Shown here one piece after another: positions 51,818 to 60,368 of a DNA stretch of 64,000 bases; the first letter of the stretch is position 1; every line of letters begins with the position of its first letter. The notes below the pieces were generated by a model. That model was not told where the DNA came from and did not search any database. It saw only the letters and a program-made list of their open reading frames with translations. Source of the stretch: Methanomassiliicoccaceae archaeon UBA370 (GTDB lineage: Archaea > Thermoplasmatota > Thermoplasmata > Methanomassiliicoccales > Methanomethylophilaceae); assembly GCA_002505345.1 (NCBI GenBank), contig DAUY01000016.1, forward strand, positions 62,001-126,000, written 5' to 3'. The position numbers and the translations under genes were made by a program.

Positions 51818-52786
51818 ATGCCCGAGATGGGAAAAGCAGACACCCATGTGCACACGGAATATTCCGGAGTGGCCAGATTGGGGATCATGAAATTTCCCGA
51901 ATCCGTTTCGACCCCTGCAGACCAGGTCGAACGTGCCAGACGGAACGGTATGGACGTCCTATGCATCACCGACCACGACGAGACGGTTGGAGCTTTCAAG
52001 GCGCAGGAGTACGCGAAGAAGTACGATGACATAGAGGTGGTGGTCGGAGAGGAGGTCACTACTGCCGACGGCGAGATAATAGGGCTTTTCCTCAACGAGA
52101 AGATACCTGACAATCTGTCTGTCGAAGAGACCGTCGACATCATAAGGTCTCAGGGAGGGCTCACGATCGCACCCCACCCCTTCAGCTTCCATGTGGCAGG
52201 ACTTCAGGAAAGGATATTCTCCCTGGACCTGGACGGCTTCGAGGTGCTCAACGGCGGGCATGTGGACTCCTATTCCAACGCTTTCGCCGGTGCGGTGATG
52301 GACAAATATCCCGGCAGATGGGCCCCCATCTCGGGAAGCGACGGACATTCGGTGCACACGGTCGGATACAACTGGACCGAGTTCGAGGGCAACACCGCCG
52401 AGGACTTCAGGAAGGCTGTACTTCAGAAGAAAACAGTTCCTGCAGGGAGGCCTACGCCCGTATTCGGGGAGCTCCAGTGGAGCGCCGAGGTGGTATGGGG
52501 AGGACAGAAGATGATGTACCGCTCCATGATCCACCGTCTTCCCGATGACGACGAAAAACCCCTGGTCAAGAAGATAAACAGCCTAACCAGGCTGAAAAAG
52601 GCCACCGGGATAATCTGCGGTTTTGCATATGTCGTCCCACCCGCATGTTTCATCGCAACCTGGCTCAGCACCTACTACCTGAACATCAATGCAAAAAAGA
52701 TGATGAAAGGGATGGACAAGAGGCTGAACAACATCGACTGGATACTGTCCCAGCAGCCTTCCGACATCATCAAGGTCATCACATGA
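51818..52786 (+). CDS. PHP-domain protein with C-terminal membrane helix
   Basis: Residues 1 to about 190 form a PHP domain (GKADTHVHTEYSGVARLG, VLCITDHDETVGA, VVVGEEVTTADGEIIGLF, GLTIAPHPFSFHV, GSDGHSVHTVGYN). The C-terminal part holds one membrane helix (GIICGFAYVVPPACFIATWL), so the domain is membrane-tethered. ATG 51818 lies about 27 nt after TATA element CTTATATG; ATG 51797 is inside the promoter spacing and less likely. It is a distant relative of the metG-linked PHP protein. Confidence 0.8.
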   Translation: MPEMGKADTHVHTEYSGVARLGIMKFPESVSTPADQVERARRNGMDVLCITDHDETVGAFKAQEYAKKYDDIEVVVGEEVTTADGEIIGLFLNEKIPDNLSVEETVDIIRSQGGLTIAPHPFSFHVAGLQERIFSLDLDGFEVLNGGHVDSYSNAFAGAVMDKYPGRWAPISGSDGHSVHTVGYNWTEFEGNTAEDFRKAVLQKKTVPAGRPTPVFGELQWSAEVVWGGQKMMYRSMIHRLPDDDEKPLVKKINSLTRLKKATGIICGFAYVVPPACFIATWLSTYYLNINAKKMMKGMDKRLNNIDWILSQQPSDIIKVIT

Positions 52787-52804
52787 AATTCTTTTATCCG
52801 CCTT

Positions 52805-53155
52805 ATGCCGTATGCATCTGTGGAAAAGATATTCAAGATCGCCGTCTGCATACCCGAAGAATTTGTGGAAATGCTTACAGAGAAGATTAACTCTTCAATG
52901 ACCCAGATCTATCCGGGATACGACATGGTCTTTTCCATGGCGATGGTCAGGGGGATGTGGAGGCCTCTCCCGGGCTCAGATCCCTACGACGGAGAGATCG
53001 GGGTGACGAAGACCGCCGAAGAGATCAGGGTAGAGTTCGCCGTCCGGGAGGAAGACCTGGAGCGGGTGATCCGAACTATAGCAGACGTTCATCCTTACGA
53101 GGAGCCGGCGATAGATGTTTTCCCGATGTACGCATGGAAAAGCGTCATTCGGTGA
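52805..53155 (+). CDS. NIF3/YqfO-type (CutA-like) domain protein
   Basis: A 116-residue stand-alone domain: FKIAVCIPEEFVEML, FSMAMVRGMWRPLPGSDPYDGEIG, EIRVEFAVREEDLERVIRTI and VHPYEEPAIDVFPM. This is the insert domain found in NIF3/YqfO proteins, with the HPYEE motif, and it resembles trimeric CutA folds. Role unknown. It overlaps the convergent gene at 53145 by 11 bases at the 3' end. Confidence 0.7.
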   Translation: MPYASVEKIFKIAVCIPEEFVEMLTEKINSSMTQIYPGYDMVFSMAMVRGMWRPLPGSDPYDGEIGVTKTAEEIRVEFAVREEDLERVIRTIADVHPYEEPAIDVFPMYAWKSVIR

Positions 53156-53765
53156 ACTGATAGGAATAGATCGAATCGAACGTCCTCTGCAATCTGTGGA
53201 CCCTAAGGCTCTGCTTCCTGAAGGCAAGGTCTTCGTCGGACAGGATGCCTATGCTGTTGAAGCGGTCGAGCATGTCCATGGCGCCTTCGTAATCTTTTTC
53301 GACCCCCACCATGATGTCTATGAGCCTGTTCCTGCAGGGCATGAATTCCGGTATCTTGCCATCCTTACCCAATATTTGGGGGAGTATTCCCGGAACAATG
53401 TCCAAGTTCCTCAGGCACATCTCCTTTGCTTTGCAAACATCGTCTTTTTCAAAAAGTGCCAGTATATACTCTTCGATTATACGGAAACGCTCGGCCGGAG
53501 CGAAGTTCTGGGTCTCGGCGAACTCTCCGAGGATTATGGATACCGGACTGTTCGCCTCCGCGTTGGCCCTGGACATCATATCCGCGATCATGGCCGCCTT
53601 GGACGAGGTATCGGCTCCCTCCACATACCTGGACAGGCGGTTCTTGTCCCTCTCCTCGAGGGAATCGTACCACTTGGACAGTTTGACCGCAGATATCTCC
53701 TTTGGGACGTCCTTCCTGAAAATCATGGGGGCGTAATCGGACGGCCCGTATAAATCATTCATCAT
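53145..53765 (-). CDS. hypothetical helical protein
   Basis: I do not recognise this 206-residue protein. It is predicted all-helical, soluble, with an acidic/basic mix and a terminal YSYQFTE. The segments FRIIEEYILALFEKDDVCKAKEMCLRNLD and YEGAMDMLDRFNSIGI look TPR-like. ATG 53765 overlaps the end of the CDF gene (53755), so the two are probably co-transcribed. A regulatory or scaffold role is only a guess. Confidence 0.45.
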   Translation of the reverse strand: MMNDLYGPSDYAPMIFRKDVPKEISAVKLSKWYDSLEERDKNRLSRYVEGADTSSKAAMIADMMSRANAEANSPVSIILGEFAETQNFAPAERFRIIEEYILALFEKDDVCKAKEMCLRNLDIVPGILPQILGKDGKIPEFMPCRNRLIDIMVGVEKDYEGAMDMLDRFNSIGILSDEDLAFRKQSLRVHRLQRTFDSIYSYQFTE

Positions 53766-54771
53766 GCAGGGAATGTTGCTTTTTGCGCACCATATTGTCC
53801 TCGTCCCATTCGACCTTGGAAACGAATTTCAACACGCGCATGTCGCATTCCCTGCTGCACAGCCTGCACGAGAAGTCCCTGCACGGTTCCGCCTTAACGG
53901 TCAGCTCTATGCAGTCGCCGAACCTTCCCATTATACAGTCTTCGAGCTCTTGGGTCTCGTCCTCTATCTGTCCGACGGTCATGTCCTTCGGGAAGGTGGC
54001 GTGCAGCTCCACCACGTATCTGGTGCCGAACTTCATCACCCTGAGGGCGTGGATGTCTATCCAATCGTCATGCCTGTGCTCCCGGAGGCATTCCACGATC
54101 TTGTTGACGGTCTCCTCCTCGGCACGCTCCATCACCGTGTCCATGCAGCCTTTCAGGACCCTTGCTCCGGTGGTCATTATGAAAGCGCCGAACAGTATGG
54201 CCATGACCGGGTCGAGCCAGGCGACGTTGAAACCGAACCGCATTCCGACGACAACGACCACCAGGCCCACGATGATGCCCATGGAGTCCAAGGTATCGGT
54301 GCATAGGTGCCTGCCGCTGGCCTCCAGGGCCTGGGAGCGGTTCCTCTTACCTATTCTGATGGCCGTCCTGCCCATTATCAGGTTGACCACTGCGGCGGCG
54401 AATATGATGACGAGGCCGTAGTCCAGCTGCTCCAGCGGTTTGGGGTTGTAAAGGGATTCGACCGCCGAGAATATGATGATCAACCCCGCCCCCAGTATCA
54501 TCATGCCTTCGAAGGCCGCCGATATCACCTCCACGCGACCGTGCCCGAAAGGATGGTCCTTGTCCGGGGGCTTCGGGGAAAGGAAGAGGGCGTAAAGCCC
54601 CACCATCCCCGCGATGACGTTGACGATGCTCTCCATCGCATCGGTGAATATGGCCACCGAGTTCGTCATGAAATATGCGACGAACTTAATGATCATCAGG
54701 ACGGCGCCGACTGTTACAACCACCACTTGGAAGCGAAAATTCTCCCTGGACCCGGAGATGCTGTCGGCCAT
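53755..54771 (-). CDS. cation diffusion facilitator (CDF) exporter
   Basis: A 338-residue protein with six helices: FTDAMESIVNV on TM2 and HPFGHGRVE between helices, HLCTDTLDSMG on TM5, all with the His/Asp metal-site pattern. A cytosolic domain ends with a Cys-rich tail (CRDFSCRLCSRECDM), unusual in CDFs. It exports Zn2+, Mn2+, Fe2+ or Co2+. A TATA element (TATATATAG, about 54790-54800) lies 25 nt from the ATG. Confidence 0.92.
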   Translation of the reverse strand: MADSISGSRENFRFQVVVVTVGAVLMIIKFVAYFMTNSVAIFTDAMESIVNVIAGMVGLYALFLSPKPPDKDHPFGHGRVEVISAAFEGMMILGAGLIIIFSAVESLYNPKPLEQLDYGLVIIFAAAVVNLIMGRTAIRIGKRNRSQALEASGRHLCTDTLDSMGIIVGLVVVVVGMRFGFNVAWLDPVMAILFGAFIMTTGARVLKGCMDTVMERAEEETVNKIVECLREHRHDDWIDIHALRVMKFGTRYVVELHATFPKDMTVGQIEDETQELEDCIMGRFGDCIELTVKAEPCRDFSCRLCSRECDMRVLKFVSKVEWDEDNMVRKKQHSLHDE

Positions 54772-54832
54772 GGATGACCGAGCGAAAACGCTATATATAG
54801 GTATTTCCCAAGGTATTTCAAGTTAGGCTCGA

Positions 54833-56236
54833 TTAACTTCCTGATAAACCGGCTCTTCCCTTTGCCGGAGCGCCCCTGAACCAAGACACCAGCATCGCCA
54901 GGAGGCACATGACGGCCGATACGGCGAAAGATATCCGTATAACAGTGATGAAATTCCCGTACGTGGAGGGGTTGAGCGTGTCGAGGCTTCCCATTATCAC
55001 GGATATGACGAGCATGGCTATGCCCATGGAGGCCATCATCCCGGTCTGCCTGACGACGGCGACCATTGCGGAGGCCGCTCCGCGGTCGACCGGCGAGACC
55101 GAAGACATTATCGCCGTGGTGTTGGGGGCGTTGAACACCGCATTGCCCAGTCCGAAGAATACGAGGGCGGCCACCACAAGCGTCAGGTCGAGTTCCATCG
55201 GCAGGGCAATCATCAGAAGGATCCCCGCTCCGCTTATGGCCACGCCCAGGGTGGGCAACAGCCTTTTGTCCCCGGCCCTGTCGTACAGCTTTCCGAAGAA
55301 CGCGGTCAGGGAAGTCTGCACGAGAGGCTGGGAGAACATCACCAAGCCTGCCTCGGCCGACGTCAGCGCCCCTATGGTCTGAAGATATATGGCCACGAAG
55401 AATGCGACCGCGTAGTTGGCAGAGTTGATCATGAAGGACGCCAGGCAGGAACGCGAGAAGAGCCGGTTGGAGAAGATGCGTACATCCAGTACGGGTTCCT
55501 CCGCACGCCTCTCGTATCTTACGAACATCCATAGCACCAGCAGCCCTGTTGCCATCGAGCACACCGCCATGATGTCCGGCATGTTGATCAGCCCCGCCAT
55601 GGTCAGCGTCACCGCCACGGCATAAAGCAGGGTGCCCCTGAGGTCGAAAGTCTTTCCGTAGCGGACGTTGTTGTTGGGACGCACCGCCCATATTGCGAGC
55701 AGCGCGACGGCCGCCAGGGGTATCGTCACAAGGAAGACTGCCCTCCATCCCATGATGTCGTTTATGAGCCCTCCGACGACCGGCCCCATAGCCGCCCCGA
55801 GATATACGCAGGCCGTGTTCAGGCCTATGGCGGCGCCCCTCTCCGACGGCCCGAACGCATCCGTCAGCATCGATATCGCCGTTCCCGCCATGGCCGCGGC
55901 GGCAATTCCCATGACCGCCCTCAGGGCTAGCAGCATCTCGAAAGAAACCGAGAAGTATGATACCAGGGATGCCACCGTGTAAAGGGCCAGACCTAAAATG
56001 AAAAACACCTTTCTCCCGTATATGTCGGCCATCTTGGCGACGGGGACCATGAACACTGCCGAAGAGAGCAGGAAAATCGTGTTCACATAAGCCAGGGCGT
56101 GCGACCCCAGCCCGAATTCCGCGCCGATGCTTACCAGGCTCAGATTCATCATCGTCCCGGTCAGGGGTGTGATGGCCGAAGCTGTGCACGATGCTAACAG
56201 CAAGGTCCTCTTCTGCGACTTCGACATCTCCTCCAT
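54833..56236 (-). CDS. MFS multidrug efflux protein, EmrB/QacA type
   Basis: A 467-residue, 14-helix major facilitator: LLLASCTASAITPLTGTMMNLSLV at the start, KMADIYGRKVFFILGL as the MFS loop motif, and GAALGPVVGGLI-like glycine helices. Probably a drug or metabolite/H+ antiporter. I use ATG 56236, about 26 nt after a TATA-like AAAATAAA; longer in-frame starts reach into the divergent btuR promoter. Stop TAA. Confidence 0.9.
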   Translation of the reverse strand: MEEMSKSQKRTLLLASCTASAITPLTGTMMNLSLVSIGAEFGLGSHALAYVNTIFLLSSAVFMVPVAKMADIYGRKVFFILGLALYTVASLVSYFSVSFEMLLALRAVMGIAAAAMAGTAISMLTDAFGPSERGAAIGLNTACVYLGAAMGPVVGGLINDIMGWRAVFLVTIPLAAVALLAIWAVRPNNNVRYGKTFDLRGTLLYAVAVTLTMAGLINMPDIMAVCSMATGLLVLWMFVRYERRAEEPVLDVRIFSNRLFSRSCLASFMINSANYAVAFFVAIYLQTIGALTSAEAGLVMFSQPLVQTSLTAFFGKLYDRAGDKRLLPTLGVAISGAGILLMIALPMELDLTLVVAALVFFGLGNAVFNAPNTTAIMSSVSPVDRGAASAMVAVVRQTGMMASMGIAMLVISVIMGSLDTLNPSTYGNFITVIRISFAVSAVMCLLAMLVSWFRGAPAKGRAGLSGS

Positions 56237-56316
56237 GAATATGCTCGATTGCTCAGCGTTTATTTTAACCATTGCCGTTGCGTTATTATAAAATCGGTGA
56301 CCTCGATACAGTGGAC

Positions 56317-56862
56317 ATGGACGTGGAAAATAAAGGAACAAAAAAAGAGCTGGGTCTCGTACACGTTTATACCGGCAACGGGAAAGGCAAGACCACGGCG
56401 GCGCTGGGTCTTGCATTCAGGGCCGTGGGTTGCGGCCTCAGGGCCGCCATGGTCCAGTTTCTGAAGCCCTCCGAAGAATACGGCGAGCAGCTGGCGGCCG
56501 AGAAGCTGGATGGTTTCGAGATAATATCCATGGGGCTGGACCATATGTGTTCGGAAGTCTCCCGTTCCGAAGACATACGCCTGGCACACGAAGCCCTCGC
56601 ACGCCTGTCGGAGATACTTTCCTCCGGGAAGCACGATCTGGTGATCGCCGACGAGATAAACGTGGCGATGTCGTGGGAGCTGCTCGAGCCCGAGGAGGTA
56701 ATCGAAGTGCTCGAGAAAAGGGCTCCATGCACGGAAGTGGTTCTTACAGGCAGGGGCGCGCCGAAGAAGATCATAGACTATGCGGACCTTGTGACCGAGA
56801 TGCTCCTTGTGAAGCATCCTTTCGACAGAGGCGTTCCCGCCCGCAGAGGCGTCGAGTTCTGA
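56317..56862 (+). CDS. btuR: cob(I)yrinic acid a,c-diamide adenosyltransferase
   Basis: A 181-residue CobA/BtuR-type enzyme that adds adenosine to corrinoid cobalt. Walker A is YTGNGKGKTTAALGLAFRAVG, followed by VQFLKPSEEYGE, DLVIADEINVAM, and VVLTGRGAPKKIIDYADLVTEM. ATG 56317 lies 27 nt after TATTATAAAAT, a leaderless arrangement; the longer in-frame ATG at 56272 is in the promoter spacing. Relevant to corrinoid metabolism of a methanol user. cysK follows after 39 bases. Confidence 0.93.
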   Translation: MDVENKGTKKELGLVHVYTGNGKGKTTAALGLAFRAVGCGLRAAMVQFLKPSEEYGEQLAAEKLDGFEIISMGLDHMCSEVSRSEDIRLAHEALARLSEILSSGKHDLVIADEINVAMSWELLEPEEVIEVLEKRAPCTEVVLTGRGAPKKIIDYADLVTEMLLVKHPFDRGVPARRGVEF

Positions 56863-56901
56863 GAAACATTAAGTTACCTGTAGTAGGTGCGGTGATACAT
56901 C

Positions 56902-57813
56902 ATGGCAGTGTATGACAGCATCCTCGAATGCATAGGGGAGACCCCCATCGTCAGGCTCAGAAAGGTCGTCCCTCCGGAATCGAAGCTTTATGTGAAGATA
57001 GAACGCGGCAATCCCGGAGGCTCCGTCAAGGACAGGGCGGCCATATCCATGATAACCGATGCCGAGGCCGGGGGGCTTCTGCGCAAAGGGGGCGTTATCG
57101 TAGAACCCACTTCGGGCAACACGGGCATAGCGCTGTGCATGGCCGCAGCGGCCAAAGGCTACCGTACCGTCATAGTCATACCGGACACCATGTCCCAGGA
57201 AAGGATCGCATACATGAGGGCGTACGGCGCGGAGATCGTCCTTACCCCGGGAGCCGAGGGCATGAAAGGAGCGGTCGAGAGGGCCGAGAAGATCGCCAAG
57301 GAAACGGGGGCTTTCCTTCCGGGGCAGTTCGACAACCCCGCCAACACCGCCGCCCACAGGGTGGGCACCGGGAGGGAGATCCTCAGGGACCTTCCCGGAG
57401 TTGACTACGTTTTCTCAGGGATAGGTACCGGAGCCACCGCCACGGGCATCGCCCAGGCCATCGCCGACGCGGGCTCTGACGCCAAGGTGATAGGCGTCGA
57501 GCCTGCGGAGAGCCCGCTCCTGACCGAGGGGAAGGCGGGCCCTCACGGGATTCAGGGTATAGGCGCGAATTTCGTCCCGGGCTGCCTGGACGAGAGCATT
57601 ATATCGGAAGTCGTCAAGGTCCCGACCCGGGATGCAGAGATCATGGCCGTGAGGCTGGCCAGGGAAGAGGGGATCTTTGCGGGCATATCCTCCGGCGCGG
57701 CTGTAGCTGCCATGGTCGAATTCAACAAAGCTAATAAAGGTAAGACGCTACTTGCAATCTTACCCGACGGTGGGGAGAAATACCTCAGTACGGGCATATA
57801 CGGAAGGTATTGA
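56902..57813 (+). CDS. cysK: cysteine synthase (O-acetylserine sulfhydrylase)
   Basis: A 303-residue PLP enzyme that makes cysteine from O-acetylserine and sulfide. NPGGSVKDRAAISM carries the PLP Lys, TSGNTGIALCMAA the substrate loop, GTGATATGIAQ the phosphate-binding loop, and GISSGAAVAA is near the C-terminus. It is of bacterial CysK type, not the archaeal SepCysS route. It is followed with one base between by metA (TTG start). Confidence 0.95.
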   Translation: MAVYDSILECIGETPIVRLRKVVPPESKLYVKIERGNPGGSVKDRAAISMITDAEAGGLLRKGGVIVEPTSGNTGIALCMAAAAKGYRTVIVIPDTMSQERIAYMRAYGAEIVLTPGAEGMKGAVERAEKIAKETGAFLPGQFDNPANTAAHRVGTGREILRDLPGVDYVFSGIGTGATATGIAQAIADAGSDAKVIGVEPAESPLLTEGKAGPHGIQGIGANFVPGCLDESIISEVVKVPTRDAEIMAVRLAREEGIFAGISSGAAVAAMVEFNKANKGKTLLAILPDGGEKYLSTGIYGRY

Positions 57814-57814
57814 T

Positions 57815-58741
57815 TTGCCGATAAAGATTCCAGACGACCTGCCTGCCGCCTCCACTCTGGAGTCGGAGAACGTTTTTGTAATGACAGAGAAGCGTGCGGT
57901 GTCACAGGACATAAGGCCTTTGGATATCCTGATCATGAACCTGATGCCCACCAAGGTCGAGACCGAGACGCAGATACTGCGCCTTCTGAGCAACAGTCCC
58001 CTTCAGGTCAACATCAGTCTTCTGCAGGCGGCGACCCACGAGTCCAAGAACATCTCGCAGGAGTATCTCGACCGCTTCTATACCCGGTTCGATGACGTGA
58101 AAGACAGGAAGTTCGACGGAATGATCATAACCGGGGCCCCGGTGGAGAACCTCTCGTTCGAAGACGTCGACTACTGGGAGGAGCTGTGCGAGATCATGGA
58201 GTGGACGAAGGACCATGTGGTCTCCACCCTGTTCATATGCTGGGGGGCCCAGGCGGGCCTGTACTACCTCTACGACATCCCCAAACATCCCCTGAAATCG
58301 AAACTGTCCGGAATATTCCCTGTGAAGGTGATGACCCAGGGCGAGCGCCTTTTCAGCGGTTTCGACGATGTCTACAGTATGCCGCACTCCCGCTACACGG
58401 AGGTCCGCGCCGAGGACATAGCCAAGAACCCGCATCTGCACATAATCGCATCTTCTCCCGAAGCGGGGGTGTCGGTCGTCATATCGGAGGCGGGACAGGT
58501 GTTCGTCACAGGGCACATGGAGTACGACCGCGGGACGCTGGCCTACGAGTACGAGAGGGACCTAAAGAAGGGCATATCGCCGAACGTGCCGGAGAACTAC
58601 TTCCCCGACGACGACCCGCGCAACGACCCGGTCATGAGGTGGAGAGGGCACGCCACCCTCTTCATGACCAACTGGCTGAACTACTACGTATACCAGGTCA
58701 CTCCCTACGACATATCTCAGTTCGGCTCTGAGAAGAAATGA
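57815..58741 (+). CDS. metA: homoserine O-acyltransferase MetA
   Basis: A 308-residue MetA-type enzyme that acylates homoserine on the path to methionine or homocysteine. PIKIPDDLPA at the start, FICWGAQAGLYYLY with the acyl-accepting Cys, and GHMEYDRGTLAYEY with the catalytic His/Glu are all present. Whether the acyl donor is acetyl- or succinyl-CoA is not decided. The start is TTG 57815, preceded by GGAAGGT; upstream in-frame codons lie inside cysK. cysK-metA form a sulfur amino-acid operon. Confidence 0.95.
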   Translation: MPIKIPDDLPAASTLESENVFVMTEKRAVSQDIRPLDILIMNLMPTKVETETQILRLLSNSPLQVNISLLQAATHESKNISQEYLDRFYTRFDDVKDRKFDGMIITGAPVENLSFEDVDYWEELCEIMEWTKDHVVSTLFICWGAQAGLYYLYDIPKHPLKSKLSGIFPVKVMTQGERLFSGFDDVYSMPHSRYTEVRAEDIAKNPHLHIIASSPEAGVSVVISEAGQVFVTGHMEYDRGTLAYEYERDLKKGISPNVPENYFPDDDPRNDPVMRWRGHATLFMTNWLNYYVYQVTPYDISQFGSEKK

Positions 58742-58744
58742 GCC

Positions 58745-59887
58745 TCAAAAGTTCACGATGCCGGGGTTAATGAGCTTCCCCAGGACGGCGTCCCGGACGA
58801 ACATGTTATATTGCGACATGTCGGGCCTTTCGGAGAGTATCCTGTCCACCTCTTTCTTGATGTGGAGGAACACCGCCTTGTAGATGACGCAGGAGGGGCC
58901 GCCGTTGTTCTCTATGCCGTTCTCGCATTCCGCATCTATGCTGCAGCCTCCGGCGCAGTAACGGTAGATCTCGCATGACGAGCACTTTTCCCTGCGTGCG
59001 ACGGTCCCCTCGAGGATGTCCGCGAACCCGTCGGAACAGAACGCGTCGGAGATGCTTTCGATGTCTGCGATGTTCCCCATGCTGTATCTACGGGGGCATC
59101 CCTTGGCGCAGGGGTACATGCTCCCGTCGGGATATACGCACAGCCAGTTCCCCATGCAGGACGTGTGCGGGCAGTCCGGGAACGCCGGCTTGCCCAGAGC
59201 GTTCAGGATGTAAAGGTAGTATGGGAGGAGGGGCACTTCGGCATCCTTGTCGTAAAGCCAGTCGTCGAATGCTTCGATGCATCCTTTGATGTAGGTCTCG
59301 GCGTCCGGCACAAGAGACGGATCGGATGCCGCGCATCCCTTGGGGACCACCGGCGAGAACGACGGCGCGATCTTCCTGTCCCTGAAGTAACGGTACATCT
59401 CTCTTTGTTTGTCGGCGGTGCCGGCCGAAAGGGTGCAGCTTACCGAGAACTTCGAACCTTGCCTCTGCATCAGTTCGATGGACTTCTCGGTCTCGGCGGT
59501 CATGTTCCTGAGGTCGGCGTTGAACGGACCTTCGTAAGATATCCCGACGTTGATGCTGCGCTCCTCGCACAGCCTGAGGAACCTGCGGTCGACGTTGATG
59601 CCGTTGGTCTGTATGGTGTTCCCGACCCTGTGGGAGTCTTTCCCGAAATATTTGTCCTGAAGGTCGAAAACCCTGCGGTAGAAGGCGAAAGGCATCAGCA
59701 GAGGCTCTCCGCCGTGCCAGATGAACCAGACGGACTGATACTCTTCCGAGGCGAGCCTGAAGACCTTCTCGAGCGTGCCGAAAGAGATCGTCCCGGGCCC
59801 CTTCTCCTCCGGGAGATGGTAGCAGTGGCGGCACGAACGTGGACACTGGAGGGTGGGCTTGATGAGGATCGCAATGTACGGTTTCAC
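58745..59887 (-). CDS. radical SAM-SPASM protein, anSME/peptide-maturase type
   Basis: A 380-residue enzyme. The N-terminal Cx3Cx2C is Cys15/19/22 in CPRSCRHC. The SAM motif HGGEPLLMPFAFY and TIQTNGINVD follow the sulfatase-maturase pattern. The C-terminal SPASM part has many Cys (CPHTSCMGNWLCVYPDGSMYPC, CSSCEIYRYCAGGC, CSIDAEC, PSC), enough for two auxiliary clusters. The family modifies Cys or Ser in sulfatases or links residues in RiPP peptides. It starts 31 bp after the Cys-rich small protein, the likely substrate. No RRE domain is visible. Confidence 0.85.
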   Translation of the reverse strand: MKPYIAILIKPTLQCPRSCRHCYHLPEEKGPGTISFGTLEKVFRLASEEYQSVWFIWHGGEPLLMPFAFYRRVFDLQDKYFGKDSHRVGNTIQTNGINVDRRFLRLCEERSINVGISYEGPFNADLRNMTAETEKSIELMQRQGSKFSVSCTLSAGTADKQREMYRYFRDRKIAPSFSPVVPKGCAASDPSLVPDAETYIKGCIEAFDDWLYDKDAEVPLLPYYLYILNALGKPAFPDCPHTSCMGNWLCVYPDGSMYPCAKGCPRRYSMGNIADIESISDAFCSDGFADILEGTVARREKCSSCEIYRYCAGGCSIDAECENGIENNGGPSCVIYKAVFLHIKKEVDRILSERPDMSQYNMFVRDAVLGKLINPGIVNF

Positions 59888-59918
59888 GGGATCACCGTTT
59901 CAAACCGTCCGGCGGAGA

Positions 59919-60275
59919 TCAGTTGGGCCAATAGGTCCAGACGCCGTTGAATCCGTCGGTCGCGTAGCAGCACAGCAGGCAGCAGCATGCTCCGGCAGCC
60001 ACCAGGCATACGGTGCATGCGGGGCTGCAGCATCCCTTCTCGGTGCAGCAGTCGTAACAGGGTTTGTTTCCGTGGTGCGACTTCTCGGTCATCGCTTCGT
60101 TGTAGTTCTCGGGAAGAACGTCGGGAAGCTGGCGCATATAGAGCTTGTTGGCCATCATGGCCCTGGCCTTGGACTTTTCTCCGGCGGAACAGGCGTTTTT
60201 GGATTCGACGGCTTCGTTCTCTGCCTTTGCCGCCTCGCTTGAGGCGCTCTTCTCGGATTTAGAGGCATCTGACAT
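59919..60275 (-). CDS. Cys-rich small protein, candidate substrate of the adjacent radical SAM enzyme
   Basis: A 118-residue protein with two parts. Residues 1 to about 70 are a charged helix-prone leader rich in Ala, Ser, Glu and Lys. Residues 71-103 contain 12 of its 13 Cys (Cys73, 76, 77, 82, 83, 87, 90, 97, 98, 99, 102, 103). The tail YATDGFNGVWTYWPN is aromatic and has no Cys. This leader/core split resembles RiPP precursors; the hydrophobic Cys-rich stretch also resembles CYSTM-type membrane modules. ATG 60275 has GGTGA five bases before it. Co-transcribed with the radical SAM gene. Confidence 0.6.
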   Translation of the reverse strand: MSDASKSEKSASSEAAKAENEAVESKNACSAGEKSKARAMMANKLYMRQLPDVLPENYNEAMTEKSHHGNKPCYDCCTEKGCCSPACTVCLVAAGACCCLLCCYATDGFNGVWTYWPN

Positions 60276-60288
60276 GATTTTCACCAAC

Positions 60289-60303
60289 CGATACGAGGTA
60301 TCG
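60289..60303. promoter_or_regulatory. inverted repeat between the divergent promoters
   Basis: CGATAC-GAG-GTATCG is a perfect six-base inverted repeat between the start codons of the Cys-rich protein (minus) and the DUF5685-like gene (plus). Nearby AATATATT (60332-60339) is itself palindromic and could serve as TATA box in both directions. The repeat may be an operator or the leader hairpin of the Cys-rich gene. Confidence 0.4.
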
Positions 60304-60368
60304 GGAATGTTGCTCTCGAACCCCGTACGAATATATTAAAGGTTTGACTCTTTAGGGACCGATGGAAC

